Shown here: positions 1-11,400 of the stretch, in pieces
Numbering within the stretch: position 1 is the stretch's first letter
How the letters are laid out: every line of letters begins with the position of its first letter
Source of the DNA: Kribbella steppae
GTDB lineage: Bacteria; Actinomycetota; Actinomycetes; Propionibacteriales; Kribbellaceae
DNA: 64,000 nt
NCBI RefSeq assembly: GCF_004342025.1
Contig: NZ_SLWN01000001.1
Location: forward strand, 417,972 to 481,971
Direction of reading: 5' to 3'
Made by a program: the position numbers and the translations under genes
The notes under the pieces: model-generated
Seen by the model: only the letters and a program-made list of their open reading frames with translations
Databases searched by the model: none
Told to the model about the DNA's origin: nothing

Positions 1-1
1 C

Positions 2-415
2 GTCGAACTCGAGACGTCTGCCGGGCCGCAGGAGATCGCGCCCGGGGCGTCTGTCGGATCGCGGGATGGTGCCGATGCGGGGGCGATCGACGTGTCGACG
101 GCGATTGCGGTCGGGTCGATCACGGCTGCGGCCCTTGCCGGTTCGGAAGCGGTACGACGGGTTGCCGGGCTGGTGACCGCGGACGTACGGATCGCGGCCG
201 AGCAGTTGGCGTACGCGGCCGACGTACTGGGTGAGGAGCCACCGGCGGATCCCGGCGTACCCGTGGCGGGCTGGCATCGCGAGTTGCTGCTGAGCGCCCG
301 GCTGGAGGCGTTCGCGCGCTGGCTGAACGCGGCCATGCACGAGCGGGTCCAGCTGGTCCGCGGGCTCGAGCACCCGGGCGATAGCAGCCAACCTGACAAC
401 CTGCACCGGCACTGA
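2..415 (+). CDS. Hypothetical protein, C-terminal part (runs off the left edge)
   Basis: The reading frame is open from the first full codon of the window to the TGA at 413-415, so the gene starts outside the window; the GTG at 92 is only an internal possibility. The visible part is rich in Ala, Val and Leu. It contains amphipathic helices (around AVRRVAGLVTADVRIAAEQL and LLSARLEAFARWLNAAM) and a short hydrophilic tail ending in HRH. No membrane segment or catalytic motif is visible and I do not recognise the family. The next gene begins 10 bases downstream on the same strand, so the two are probably co-transcribed. Codon use is ordinary high-GC actinobacterial. Function is unknown. Confidence 0.55.
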   Translation, partial: VELETSAGPQEIAPGASVGSRDGADAGAIDVSTAIAVGSITAAALAGSEAVRRVAGLVTADVRIAAEQLAYAADVLGEEPPADPGVPVAGWHRELLLSARLEAFARWLNAAMHERVQLVRGLEHPGDSSQPDNLHRH

Positions 416-425
416 CGGGGGGACG

Positions 426-1346
426 ATGAGCGACGATGCAGTGAGTACGGTTCTCGGAATCGACATCGGCGGCACGAAGATGGCCGCCGCTCTCGTGTCC
501 GCCGACGGCCGGATCTTGACCGGGGACCGGATCCTCACCCCGGCCGGCGGCGCCGACGAGGTGTTCGCCGCGCTGGCCGAGTTGATCGACAAGGTCCGCG
601 GCGACGCGACGCCGCTGGCGGTCGGGATCGGTTCGGCCGGGCCACTGGACCAGACGCATGGGTTGGTGTCGCCGGTGAACATCGGCGGCTGGCGGAACTT
701 CCCGCTGGTCGACCGGGTCCGCGCGCTGGTCGGCGACGTACCGGTGACGCTCGGGGTGGACGGGCACTGCTTCGCGCTTGGCGAGTTCTGGACCGGGGCT
801 GGGCGGGAGGTCGACACGCTGCTCGGCATCGTGGTGTCGACCGGTGTCGGCGGTGGACTGGTCGTCGACGGGAAGCCGCTGATCGGTCAGTCGGGGAACG
901 CCGCGCACATCGGTCACGTGGTCGTGGACCTGGACGGCGAGTCGTGTGCGTGCGGGTCGTCCGGGTGCGTCGAGGCGTATGCGAGCGGGCCGCGGATGGT
1001 TGCCCGGGCCAAGCGTCGCGGCTGGCGGGCCGACGAGGCGGTGGATGCCGCCGTACTGGCTGCCGACGCGGCCGCCGGGGACGAGCTCGCGCTGGCGACC
1101 TTCGATGACGGAGCCCAGGCGCTCGCCGCCGGTATCGTCGCGACCGCGGTCACCGTCGACCTCACCACGGTGGTCATCGGCGGCGGAGTCGCCAAGGCCG
1201 GCCCGATCCTCTTCGACCCGGTCCAGGCCTGGGTCAAGCGCCTCGCCCAGCTCCCCTTCGTCACCGACCTCAGCGTCGAACCCGCCCAACTCGACAACGC
1301 CGGTCTCCTCGGCGCCGCCCACCAAGCGTGGTCCACTCTCAGCTGA
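426..1346 (+). CDS. ROK-family sugar kinase (glucokinase-like)
   Basis: This 306-residue protein has the normal ROK length. Near the N-terminus is the ATP-phosphate motif DIGGTK. A central region around LGVDGHCFALGE carries the catalytic Asp where most members read ND-x-N. The ROK signature with the zinc ligands is present as GH-x8-9-CACGSSGCVE. A second phosphate loop, VVIGGGVAKAG, lies near the C-terminus. Members phosphorylate hexoses such as glucose or N-acetyl sugars with ATP in the cytoplasm; others are NagC/XylR-type repressors, but this one has no N-terminal helix-turn-helix, so a kinase is favoured. The ATG follows GGGGGGACG. The sugar specificity cannot be read from the sequence. 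It lies directly behind the partial upstream gene, probably in one operon. Confidence 0.88.
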   Translation: MSDDAVSTVLGIDIGGTKMAAALVSADGRILTGDRILTPAGGADEVFAALAELIDKVRGDATPLAVGIGSAGPLDQTHGLVSPVNIGGWRNFPLVDRVRALVGDVPVTLGVDGHCFALGEFWTGAGREVDTLLGIVVSTGVGGGLVVDGKPLIGQSGNAAHIGHVVVDLDGESCACGSSGCVEAYASGPRMVARAKRRGWRADEAVDAAVLAADAAAGDELALATFDDGAQALAAGIVATAVTVDLTTVVIGGGVAKAGPILFDPVQAWVKRLAQLPFVTDLSVEPAQLDNAGLLGAAHQAWSTLS

Positions 1347-1540
1347 ACTCCCGCGACCCCGGTTGAAGCGCTCTCACCACCTCGAGTGATTCATTCGTGA
1401 CCTCACGCACAGTTATCTCGTGCAGAAAAGGGTGTCCCGCGCACCTTTGCGCAATTCTTACCCAATTGCCCCGAACCGTGTAACGACCGCCCCCTCGTAC
1501 CCGATGCAACGAATGGATGGGGTGGGGGCACGTCATCCAC

Positions 1541-1601
1541 GGTCGGTCGAGGGGGCCTGGACTGACCACAACGGCCGGTCACGGGGGGCCTGGACCGACC
1601 A
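1541..1601. repeat. Two direct 18-bp repeats plus an inverted GGTCGGTC/GACCGACC pair
   Basis: GGGGGCCTGGAC(T/C)GACCA occurs at 1551-1568 and 1584-1601, 33 bases apart. GGTCGGTC at 1542-1549 is the inverse of GACCGACC at 1593-1600. The 1347-1720 interval holds no convincing gene. Its first part (about 1390-1500) is less GC-rich than its surroundings, as expected for a promoter region. The spacing of three helical turns would suit a regulator of the small membrane-protein gene downstream; that role is inference only. Confidence 0.4.
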
Positions 1602-1611
1602 GAACGCGAGT

Positions 1612-1637
1612 GCGGCGGAGAGGAGACTCTCCGCCGC
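1612..1637 (+). terminator. Perfect 11-bp hairpin, terminator-like
   Basis: GCGGCGGAGAG pairs perfectly with CTCTCCGCCGC around a GAGA tetraloop. There is no T tract, which is common for actinobacterial terminators. It lies between the ROK gene and the small membrane-protein gene. It could end transcription from the left or act in the leader of the next gene. Confidence 0.45.
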
Positions 1638-1720
1638 CATCGCGTGGCAGTACGTCAGTGAGGTAGCAACGTCCGCCAGCGTTGTCCGAGGCAACGCTCG
1701 ACCCAGAGGGATCGGTCCGG

Positions 1721-2197
1721 ATGGACGTCGCCGCACTCCTCCTCTTCGCTACCTTCATCACCGCTGTCGCCGTCGCGCGCGGCGTTGCCGCCCTGCATGG
1801 TTGCCTGCGCGGACGAGCCCTCGCCGGCTCGGCTCCCGCCGCGACCATCGCAGGCGCGGTCACGGCCTGCTCACCGGAGACCGGCACCGGTTCTCGCCCG
1901 GGTGCTCTCCCGGGCTCCGGCTCGGGTTCCGGTGGGCAGGGCGACGGCGGGCACGCACGCCGGATGGGCGTGCTCGGCTGGACCGGACCGTTGATCGCGC
2001 TGGTCGTGATCACCTCGGTCATGGCGCTCGGGTCCGGATCCGGTGGGAACGGAACTGGCCCGGCCGGCGTCGGAACCACGGCCGGCAGTGTCGGGTCAGC
2101 GCTTGCGATCTACTCCGTGCTCGTCTGCGTGATCAGCGCCTCATCGCTGTTCCGCGGCAGACCTGCACGGAGTGCGATCGGTCCTCAGGAGGGATGA
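1721..2197 (+). CDS. Small membrane protein, three predicted membrane segments, unknown function
   Basis: I chose the ATG at 1721 because CAGAGGG stands about ten bases upstream; an in-frame TTG at 1682 would add 13 residues. The 158-residue product has a hydrophobic segment at residues 4-25, a glycine/serine-rich soluble stretch, and two more membrane segments (around PLIALVVITSVMALG and ALAIYSVLVCVISASSLF). The loops are very Gly/Ser-rich, which is low complexity, so some caution is needed about the reading. No family is recognised. It is convergent with the giant synthase gene that follows. Confidence 0.5.
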   Translation: MDVAALLLFATFITAVAVARGVAALHGCLRGRALAGSAPAATIAGAVTACSPETGTGSRPGALPGSGSGSGGQGDGGHARRMGVLGWTGPLIALVVITSVMALGSGSGGNGTGPAGVGTTAGSVGSALAIYSVLVCVISASSLFRGRPARSAIGPQEG

Positions 2198-2208
2198 GGA
2201 TCGACGCG

Positions 2209-2286
2209 GGTTCTGCACCGTGGACGGTGGGCCGGTGGGTGCGGGAGGGCTGCCACCGACACAACTCCCGTCCCCGGTGCAGAACC
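2209..2286. terminator. 12-bp inverted repeat between convergent genes
   Basis: GGTTCTGCACCG (2209-2220) and CGGTGCAGAACC (2275-2286) are exact inverses. An inner pair, CGGTGG (2225-2230) / CCACCG (2253-2258), could extend the fold. It lies between the stop codons of two convergent genes (2197 and 2422), where a bidirectional terminator is expected. The 54-nt loop is long for a simple terminator. Confidence 0.45.
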
Positions 2287-2421
2287 GACGTCCTGGCCTA
2301 GACCTCGCCTGGGCAGCGCTCTCCGCGGCCGGGTCTGCTGACAACCGCAGATCCCGGTCGCACCACGTCAAGCTGGCGCACTGCGTCGTACCCCTCGCCA
2401 CCGGCCGAAGCGTCGCACCGG

Positions 2422-5400
2422 TTAGGGCTTGAGCCACTCGGGTTCGGGGAGACGGCTGCGGTCCAGCCGGCCGTTGTCGTCGAGCGGGAGTTCCTCGATC
2501 GGGATCAGGTCGGCCGGGACCAGGTAGATCGGCAACTCCTTGCCCAGGTCAAGCATCAACCGGGCCAGCACCGCGGGATCGCTGTCCTCCAGTACGACGT
2601 ACCCGAGCAGGCACGTGTCACCGGCCAGATCCGCACACGCGACCACCACCGCGTCGACCACACCCGGCTGATCTGCCAGTACGTGTTCGGTCTCGCCCGG
2701 CTCGACCCGGTGACCGCGGATCTTCACCTGGTCGTCCGCGCGACCGAGGTACTCCAGCGTCCCGTCCGCCCGCCAGCGACCGAGATCGCGGCTGCGGTAC
2801 AGCCGACCGCCCGGATGACCCGGGTCCGGTACGAACACGCGCTCGGTCTCGTCCGGACGGCCGATGTAGCCCTGGGCGACGGCCGCACCGCCGAGGTGGA
2901 TCTCCCCGACCGCGCCGACCGGCACCGGCCGGAGCGCCGCGTCCAGCAGCCGTACGACGACGCCCTCGACCGGACGGCCGATCGACGGCCGGTCCTCGGC
3001 CGGGTCGACCTCGTGGATCGTGGTCACGATCGACGCCTCGGCCGGGCCGTACTCGTTGAACAGCCGGCAGTCCGGATGCACCTCGAGGAAGTCGCGCACC
3101 TTGTGCGTGAGCACCATCGCCTCGCCGCCCGCGACGATCTCGCGCAGCGCGGGCAGTTCCGGCAGTCGGCGCATGGTCGCGAGCAACGCCGTCAACGGGC
3201 TGAATGCCATGAACAGCCGCTCGACACCGTGGTCCCGCAGCGCCGCGATCACCGCGTCCGGGTCGTACCGGTCGTCCTCGCCGATCAGCACCAGCGGCGC
3301 ACCCGACGCGAGCGCGGTGAACAGCTCCTGCACGTGGACGTCGAACCCGAACGACGTCCACTGCAACGTCCGCAGCGAGCTCCGGGTCCGCAGGTAGTGC
3401 CGGATCAGGTTGACCGGCCCGCGATGCGGAACCAGCACGCCCTTCGGGTTACCGGTCGAGCCAGACGTGTAGATGCAGTAGGCAACATCATCGGCCGCCG
3501 ACCGCACTGGCGGTCCCTGCTGCGACCGCAGGTCGCCGTCCACCGCCGCGACCGGAACCAGCCGCAGCCCGAGCCGATCGGCCAGCGCCGCGTCGTCACC
3601 TACCAGCGCGACCGCGGACGAATCCTCGACCATGAACGCCCAGCGCGACTCCGGTACGCCGGGATCCAGCGGCAGGTAGGCCGCGCCCGACTTCAGTACG
3701 GCGAGCACCGCGACGACGAGTTCGGTGCCTCGGGCAACACGTACGGCGACCAGTTGCCCGGGCTTCACGCCGAGGTCGACGAGTTGCCACGCGACCGCGT
3801 TGGACCGGCGGTCGAGTTCGGCGTACGTCAGCTCTCGCTCGCCCTGGATCAGTGCGATCGCGTCGGGTGTCCGGGCGACCTGCTGCTCGAAGAGCGTGTG
3901 CAGTCCGCTGAGCTCACCGGCCACCACCGCGTTCCGCCGTACCCGGCCGATCAGACCGGCGGGGTCGATGTCGCCCTCCAGCTCACGCAACGTCTCGAGG
4001 TCGGACTCGATCGGCAGCATCAGGTCGGGCAGGCGCAGGTGCGGTTGGCTGGTCGCACGACGCAGTACCGCTTCCAGGTACCCCAGGAGGCGATCGATGG
4101 TGCTCTGCTTGAACAGGTCGGAGCGATAGTCCGCCGTACAGGTGATGCCGGCGCCGTGGTGAGTCAGCCGCAGCCGCAGGTCGACGTGCTCAGGCAGCTC
4201 CTCCTCACCTTCCTCGAACTCCACCAGCACCTGGAAGAGCGGGTCACGCTCCAGTACGGCGAGATCGGTGCCGGCGTGGTCGTACGCACCGGTCGTGACG
4301 TCGCGGACCCGATGCGCGAGCTCCCCGAGATCAGGCTCGCCGGACAGATCGATCCTGATCGGCAACGCGCGCTGCGCCGTCGTCGAAGTGTCGCCCTTCG
4401 GCCGGATCAGCGCGGTCCCGATGGTCACATCGTCCTGCGTCGTGAACCGTCCGAGCACAGTCCCCACCGCTGCCAGCATCACCATCAGCGGGCTGACCTT
4501 GCGCTCCCGGCTGAACACAAACACCGCGTCGCCGAGCTCGCTCTCCAACTCCTGCTTGACCGAGGCAACACCCGGCTCACCCGCCGGGCGATCTCCCGGC
4601 AAGACCAACGGCTCCGCCCCGGCCAAAGCCAGATCCCAGTACTCGAACTCCCGCCGCCGAAGCTCCCGCTCCTCCCGCAACGCCTCCGCGGCAGCATCAT
4701 CCGGTACGACGCCGGCAGCCGCCGAACCTCCTGCGGACACCTGCTCCGCCCGCACCCTGGTAGCCGAAGCCAGTGAGGCTTTGGCCTCGCCGGCGGATGC
4801 CTCCTCCGCAGCGCTCGCCGGGACGTCGGCACTCTTCGGGACGTCGGCGCTCTGCGGGACTTCGGCACCCTCCGGCTCTGAAGCCTCATCAGTGGTGCCT
4901 GCGGTTTCTGGAGTGTGCTCGTTGAGGAGGGCCAACTGCTCGCGCATCAGCTTGGTGACGCCGTCGACCAGCTGGCCTGCTACCCGGAGCTGTTGAGACA
5001 TGAGCGCGGCCATGCCGGACCCAGGCAGCTCAGCCTCGCTGGTTGCCTCCGCCGCCTCGTCCACCTTCGCGGCCAACTCAGCGAGCCCCGACCCCAGCAC
5101 CGCCAACGCAGCCCGCGGATCGCGAGCCGGCGCTTCCTCGGCCGGATCCTCAACAGCAGAAGGCGTTTCAGCCACCTCGGCGCCCTCGGCAACTTCTTCG
5201 GCCATGTCTGAGGGTTCGATGTCCTCGGCAACTTCTACGCCCCGGATCACCGCGGTCTCGGGCTTCGGAGTTTGGACGGCTACCGCGGTCGCGAGTTTGT
5301 GCGGCGTCGTGTGCGCAGTGAAGAGGTCTTCGGGCGTGAGCTTGACGGCGAAGCGCGTGTTGATCTCTTCGATCACGGGGGTCATCGACGCAGGGTTGGC

Positions 5401-8400
5401 GCCGAGTTCCGCAAAGGTGTGGTCGACGGTCAGGTCGTACGGGTCGAGCGACAGCTTCTCGCAGGTCAGGTCGAGCACCACGTCGAGAGACTCGCGGTAC
5501 CGCTCAGCCGAGACCTCGTCACCCGACAAGGAGCCCGCCTGGAGCAGGTAGTCCGCATCCAGCTGATGCGTCTCCGCCGGTAGAGCGAACGGCGACCGAT
5601 CCCCCGCCTCGTTCTCGTCTGCCTTCGCAATCTCGGCCGGATCCGGCTCGGTCGGCGGGTCCAGCGGGATCCTCTTCACCGCGGGACCAGTACCGCTCAC
5701 CGGCTCGAAGGCCGCAGCCTGCGCCCGCGCCGCCCGCTCGAACGCACTCGGCTGCATCCGCGTACCCGACCGCCCAGCAGCCGCGTCATCGGTATCACCC
5801 GCAGCAGAACCAGCAACAGTGGCCGAGGGGTCGATCGGGTGGTGCACCCGACGGAACGGGTACGTCGGCAACGGCACGCGACCGCCATCGGCGTACACCT
5901 TCGACCAAGCGATCTCCGTGCCCTGCTCGTATAGCTCGGCCAGGCCGTTCATCGTCGCCAGGACCGGATCCTGCCCGAGCCGCTGCGCCGGAATCCACGT
6001 GCTGTTCGGTGCGATCCGGCGACCGGCCGGGCTCAATACGGCGTCGGGCCCCAGCTCCAGGAAGCGCCGGCACCCAGCCGCAGTGACCGCCTCGACCGCG
6101 TCGCCGAACAGCACCGGCTGGCGCAACTGGCCGACCAGGTAGTCACTGTCCAGCACAGTCCCCGACTCGAGCAGCTCGCCGGACCAGCTCGACACCATCG
6201 GCGTACGCAGCGGCTTCAGCGTGATCTCGCGAACGATCGCCGCGAAGTCCGCGAGGATCGGGTCCACCAGCGAACTGTGGAACGCCCGGTCGACGTCCAG
6301 CCGCTGCCACGCGACCTCCAACCGGTCGAGCTGCGCGGCCAACTGCCCGACGATCACTTCGGACCCGGTCAGCACGAACGACTGCGGACCGTTGCCTGCG
6401 GCAATCTCCACACCCGGCGTCTGCGCCAACTCGCGGACCCGATCGGCATCCGCCCGTACGGCGACCATCGCGCCAGGCACCGTGCCACGCTGCATCAGCT
6501 CGCCGCGCTTGGCCGTCAGCCGTACGCCGTCCTGTAGCGACAACGCACCGGCCACACACAGAGCGGCGTACTCCCCGACACTGTGTCCGACCACCAGTGC
6601 GGGCTGTACGCCGAACGACTGCCACAACCGCGCCAACGCAAGCTCAAACGCGAACAGAGCAGGCTGCGCGGTCTCTGTCGGCCAGACGCCCTCAGACGAA
6701 CCGGCAGGCGTCAGCAACAGCTCAAGCAGGCTGCCACCGGTCTCCTCGGCGTACACGCGGTCGCACTCGTCCAGCACCGACCGGAACACTGGGAAGCGAG
6801 CTGCAAGCCCAGCAGCCATGCCACGACGTGCGGCACCCTGTCCGGTGAACGCATAGCCCAGTGGCCCGGGTCCACCGCGCGGCACCTCAGCTGCCTGCGC
6901 TGTGCCGAGTGCATCGACCAGCTCGGCCTCCGACGAGCCGGCGACAGCGATCCGGTGCCGGTACGCCGGCCGGCCGAGTGCCGCCGTACCAGCAAGGTCG
7001 ATGAGGCGGTGGCCGGTGCCGTGGCCGAGGTCTGTGCGGTACAACTCGACCAGGTCGGCCAGCGCGTCCAGGTCGGGCGCGGACAGCGGCAGCACGACCG
7101 GACCGTCGTCGCCACGGCGGATCTGCCGCGGTGCCTCCTCCAGGATCACCTGTGCATTGGTGCCGCCGGCATCGAGTGCGCCGACGCCGGCGCGCAACGT
7201 CGTACCGGCCTCCCAGTCGCGGACTTCGGTGCCGATCACGAACGGGCTGCCCTCGAGCGCGAGGTCCGGGTTCGGCTCGGTGTAGTTGATCGTCGGGACC
7301 AGCATCCGGTGCTGCAGCATCAGGATGGTCTTGATCAGGCCGGCCATCCCCGCGGCGCTGTCGAGATGACCGATGTTCGGCTTGATCGAGCCAATCGTGC
7401 AGAAGCCGACCTTGTCCGTGTGCCGGCGCAGCGCGGTCGTCAGCGACTTCACCTCGGCCGAGTCAGCGGTCGCGCTGCCGATCGCGTTGGCCTCGATGTA
7501 GCTGAGCGAGTCGGCCGCGAATCCGGCGCGCTCGAGCGCCCGTTCGATGAGTTCGACCTGGTTGCCCGCAGGCGCGTCCTCGTTGCTGACCGCGGTGCCA
7601 CGGATGACGGCGTACACGGTGTCGCCGTCGGCCACTGCCTGGTCGAGCCGCTTGAGCAGTACGGCGGCCACACCATTGCCACCGACCGTGCCGTCCGCCC
7701 CGGCGTCGAACGCGCGGACCTGACCACTCGGCGACAGGATCGACTCCGGCGCCGGGTGATAACCCGTTGCCTGAGGCACCTGTACGGCGGCCGCACCGGC
7801 AAGCGCGAGATCCGCGTCGCCGGATCTGAGGGCCTGGCAGGCGAGATGCACCGCGACGAGCGAGGACGACCAGGCGGACTGTACGCCGATCGCGGGGCCG
7901 GTCAGGCCGAGACGGTACGCGACCCGGGTAGCCAGGGAGTCGCGCGGCTGGTTCTGCTGGGCGTAGAGGTTCATGCCGGAGCCGGCGAAGACGCCGACGC
8001 GGCTCGCGGTCCCGGCGTACCCGCCGTGCTCGAGCGCCTGGTAGCAAACCTCGAGGAACAGCCGCTGCGCCGGATCCATCAACTCGGCCTCGCGATCGCC
8101 GAGCCCGAAGAACTTCGCGTCGAACGACGCCACATGATCGAGCGCACCATTCACGGCGACGAGATCGTCGTCCGGGTGCCCACCGGCCTGGCTCACCTCA
8201 TCGGGCGTGTACCGGCGGATGCTCTCCACCCCACCCACCAGGTTGTCCCAGAACTGCTCCAGCGTCTCCGCCCCCGGGAACCGCCCAGCCAACCCCACCA
8301 CAGCCACCGGCTCAACCACCGCCGCCTTACCACCCACCCCCCGCCCAACCTGCCCCTGAGCCGCAGCCGCCGCCAGCGCGGGCTCGGACGCCACCACAGT

Positions 8401-11400
8401 CTCGGATCTAGCCTCGCCCCCGACGGCTGCAGCCGCAGCGATCCGCGCGGGCTCCTGCTCGAGGGTCGACTCGCCCTCGGCGCTCTGCTCGGGCTCCGCG
8501 GTCTGCTCGGGCTCCACAGCCTGAGCAACCTCCTCCGCGGCTACGACGCCCGGCTCAGCCTCCTCCGCGACAGATGCAGCCTCGGCAGCAACCTCCTGAG
8601 ACCCGGAAGTCACGTCCTGCTCGGAGGTCGACTCGCCTTCGGCGCTCTGCTCAGGCTCCGCGGTCTGCTCGGGCTCCACAGCCTGAGCAACCTCCGCGGC
8701 TACGACACCCGGCTCGGAGTCGGCCTCGCCGGTAACGGACTCGGTCTCGGTCTCGGCGGCAGGCTCAGCCGCCTGAGCAACCTCCTCCGCCGGTACGACG
8801 CTCGGCCCGGACTCGGCCTCCCCCGCGACGGATGCAGCCTCGCCAGCAACCTCCTCGGCCCCGGAGCTTTGCTCCTGCTCCGAGGTCGTCGCCGGCTCGA
8901 CAACCCCAGAAACCTCAGCCTCCGACTCAGCCCTCAAGCCAGCGACCTGCTCGGCCGCGGGCTCGACCTCGGCGGATTGCCCGGCCTCAGGAGCGTCCTC
9001 CGCGGGTACGACGCCCGGCTCAGATCCGGCCTCGCCGGTAACGGACTCGGCGGCGACGTCAGGTTCGGACGTCGCCTCCGCCTCGGCGGTGACCTCGGGC
9101 TCGGGGTCGGCCTGGGGCTCGACGGCCTGCGCGACCTCCGCCTCCGACTCACCACTCGAGTCGGCGACCTCATCGGTGCTCGACTCGAGCTCAGTGGTCT
9201 GCTGGGGCCCGGCGGTGTGCTCGGGCACCGCGGCCTGAGCGATCTCCTCCGCAGGTACGACGCCCGGCTTGGACTCGTCCTCCCCCACGACGGATGCAGC
9301 CTCGCCAGCTACTTCCTCAGCCCCGGACGTTAGCTCTTGCCCAGCGGTCGACTCGCCATCGGCGGTCTGCTCGGGCTCGGGAGTCTGCTCGGGCCCGGCA
9401 GCCTGCTCGGGCTCCGCGGCCTGAGCAACCTCCTCCGCAGGTACGACGCCCGGCTTGGACTCGTCCTCCCCCACGACGGATGCAGCCTCGCCAGCTACTT
9501 CCTCAGCCCCGGACGTTAGCTCTTGCCCAGCGGTCGACTCGCCATCGGCGGTCTGCTCGGGCTCGGGAGTCTGCTCGGGCCCGGCAGCCTGCTCGGGCTC
9601 CGCGGCCTGAGCAACCTCCTCCGCAGGTACGACGCCGGGCTCAGATCCAGCCTCGCGAGCGAGCGGTCCAGCCTCGGCGGCAACCTCCTCGGGCCCGGAG
9701 GCTAGCTCCTGCTCAGAGGTCGACGCCTGCCCCGAGGTCGGCCCGGGCTCGACCACCCGAGCAACCTCCGCCTCCGACTCAGCGCTCAAGCCGGCGACCT
9801 GCTCGGTGGTCTGCTCGGACTCGGCGGTCTGCTCGGACTCGGCGGTGTGCTCGGGCTCCGCGGCCTGAGCAGCCTCTTCCGCAGCTGCGGTGTCCGGCTC
9901 GGACTCGGCCTCCCCCGCGCCGGACTCAGCGCTGGCCGCGTCGGCCTCGGCCTCGGTGGCGACCTCAGCTTCGGAAGCCGGCCGCGCCTCGGCGGTGACC
10001 TCGGGCTCGAGGCCGGCCTGGTGCTCGGGGTCGGCCTGGCGCTCGACGGGCTGCGCGGCCTGAGCGGCCTCCTCGGCAGGTGCGGCGTCCGCCTCGGACT
10101 CGACCTCCCCTGCGCTGGACTCGGCGCTGGGCATGTCGGACTCGGCCTCGGTGGCGACCTGAGATTCGGAAGTCGGCTCCGCCTCGGCGGTGACCTCGGG
10201 CTCGAGGCCGGCCTGGTGCTCGGGGTCGGCCTGGGGCTCGACGGGGTGCGCGGCATCCTCAGCTGGATCAGTGACCTGCCCGGTGGTGGCCCCGACCTCG
10301 GTCGCGGCCTCAGGCGCCTGAGCAGCCTCCTCCGGGGGCACGACGGTCGGCTCGGAACCAGCCTCGCCGGTGCGGGACTCGACCGCGGCGGCGACGGTTT
10401 CGGTCTCGGAGCTGACATCGGGAACCGAGATGGAGTCGAGCTCCTGGGTGGGCTCGGCCTCGGGGTCGGCGGGCTGCGCAACCTCCGCGGCAGCCTCAGC
10501 GACCTGCTCGGTGGAGGGCTCGGGCTCGATGTCGGTCTCAGGCTCGGCAGCCTGAGCAACCTCTTGGCCAGGCTCGACGCTGGAGCCGGATCCGGCCACG
10601 CCGGTGCCGGACTCGGCCTCGGCGGTGGAGTCGGGCTCAGGGGTGGAGTCAGGCTCCGGAGTGGGCTCGGCCTCGGCGGCCAGAGCAACTTCTTCCGCGG
10701 GCTCGACCCTCGGCTCGGGGCCGGACTCGGAGGTGACAGAGCCGGGTTCGGCTGTGGCCTCAGGCGCGGGAGTCGAGCCGGCTTCGGAGTCGCTGTCAGG
10801 CTCGGCGGCGGCCTGAGGCTCGGCTACTCGAGCGGCTTCCGACCCAGGCTCGGAGGTCGACTTGACGACGGGTTGCGTGGTGGATTCGGGCCGAGGGTCG
10901 GCCTGAGCAACCTCCTGCGCGGGCTCGGCACTCGGTACGGGGCCGGGCTCGGCGGTGACGGAGTCGGCGGTCACCTCGGGCTCAGAGGTGGCGGCTGTGG
11001 GCTCGGGGGTCGGCTCGGGTCCGGCTGTGGGCTCCGGTTTGGCTTCGGCGGTGGGCTCGGGTCCGGTGGTGGGCTCCGGTTCGGCTTCGGCGGTGAGGTC
11101 CGGCTCGGCCTGGGCGGTGGCCTCAGGTTCGGCTTCGGCGGTGAGGTCAGGCTCGGCAAGCCGAGCGGCGTCCGTCGCGGTTGCCTCGATTGGCTCGCCG
11201 GTGGTGTCTGGCTCGGGCTCGGTGGGCTGGGCGACCGCCTGCTCGGGCTGCTCGCTCGGCCTGGGGCCGGGCTCGGCGGACTCGTCGTCGGCGCCGGGGG
11301 TTGGCTCGGGGTACGGGAGCGACTCGTGGGGTGCGGTCGCAGTCGGGGCCTGTGCGTCGGCTTGCGGGCTGACGGGCGGCTCGGTTGGTGCGGGCGCGGC

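Noticed and set aside
7861..7890. KS of the synthase as a KSQ-type loading decarboxylase
   Set aside because: KSQ has Gln at the Cys position; here the codon is TGG (Trp) and the His of HGTGT is lost as well.
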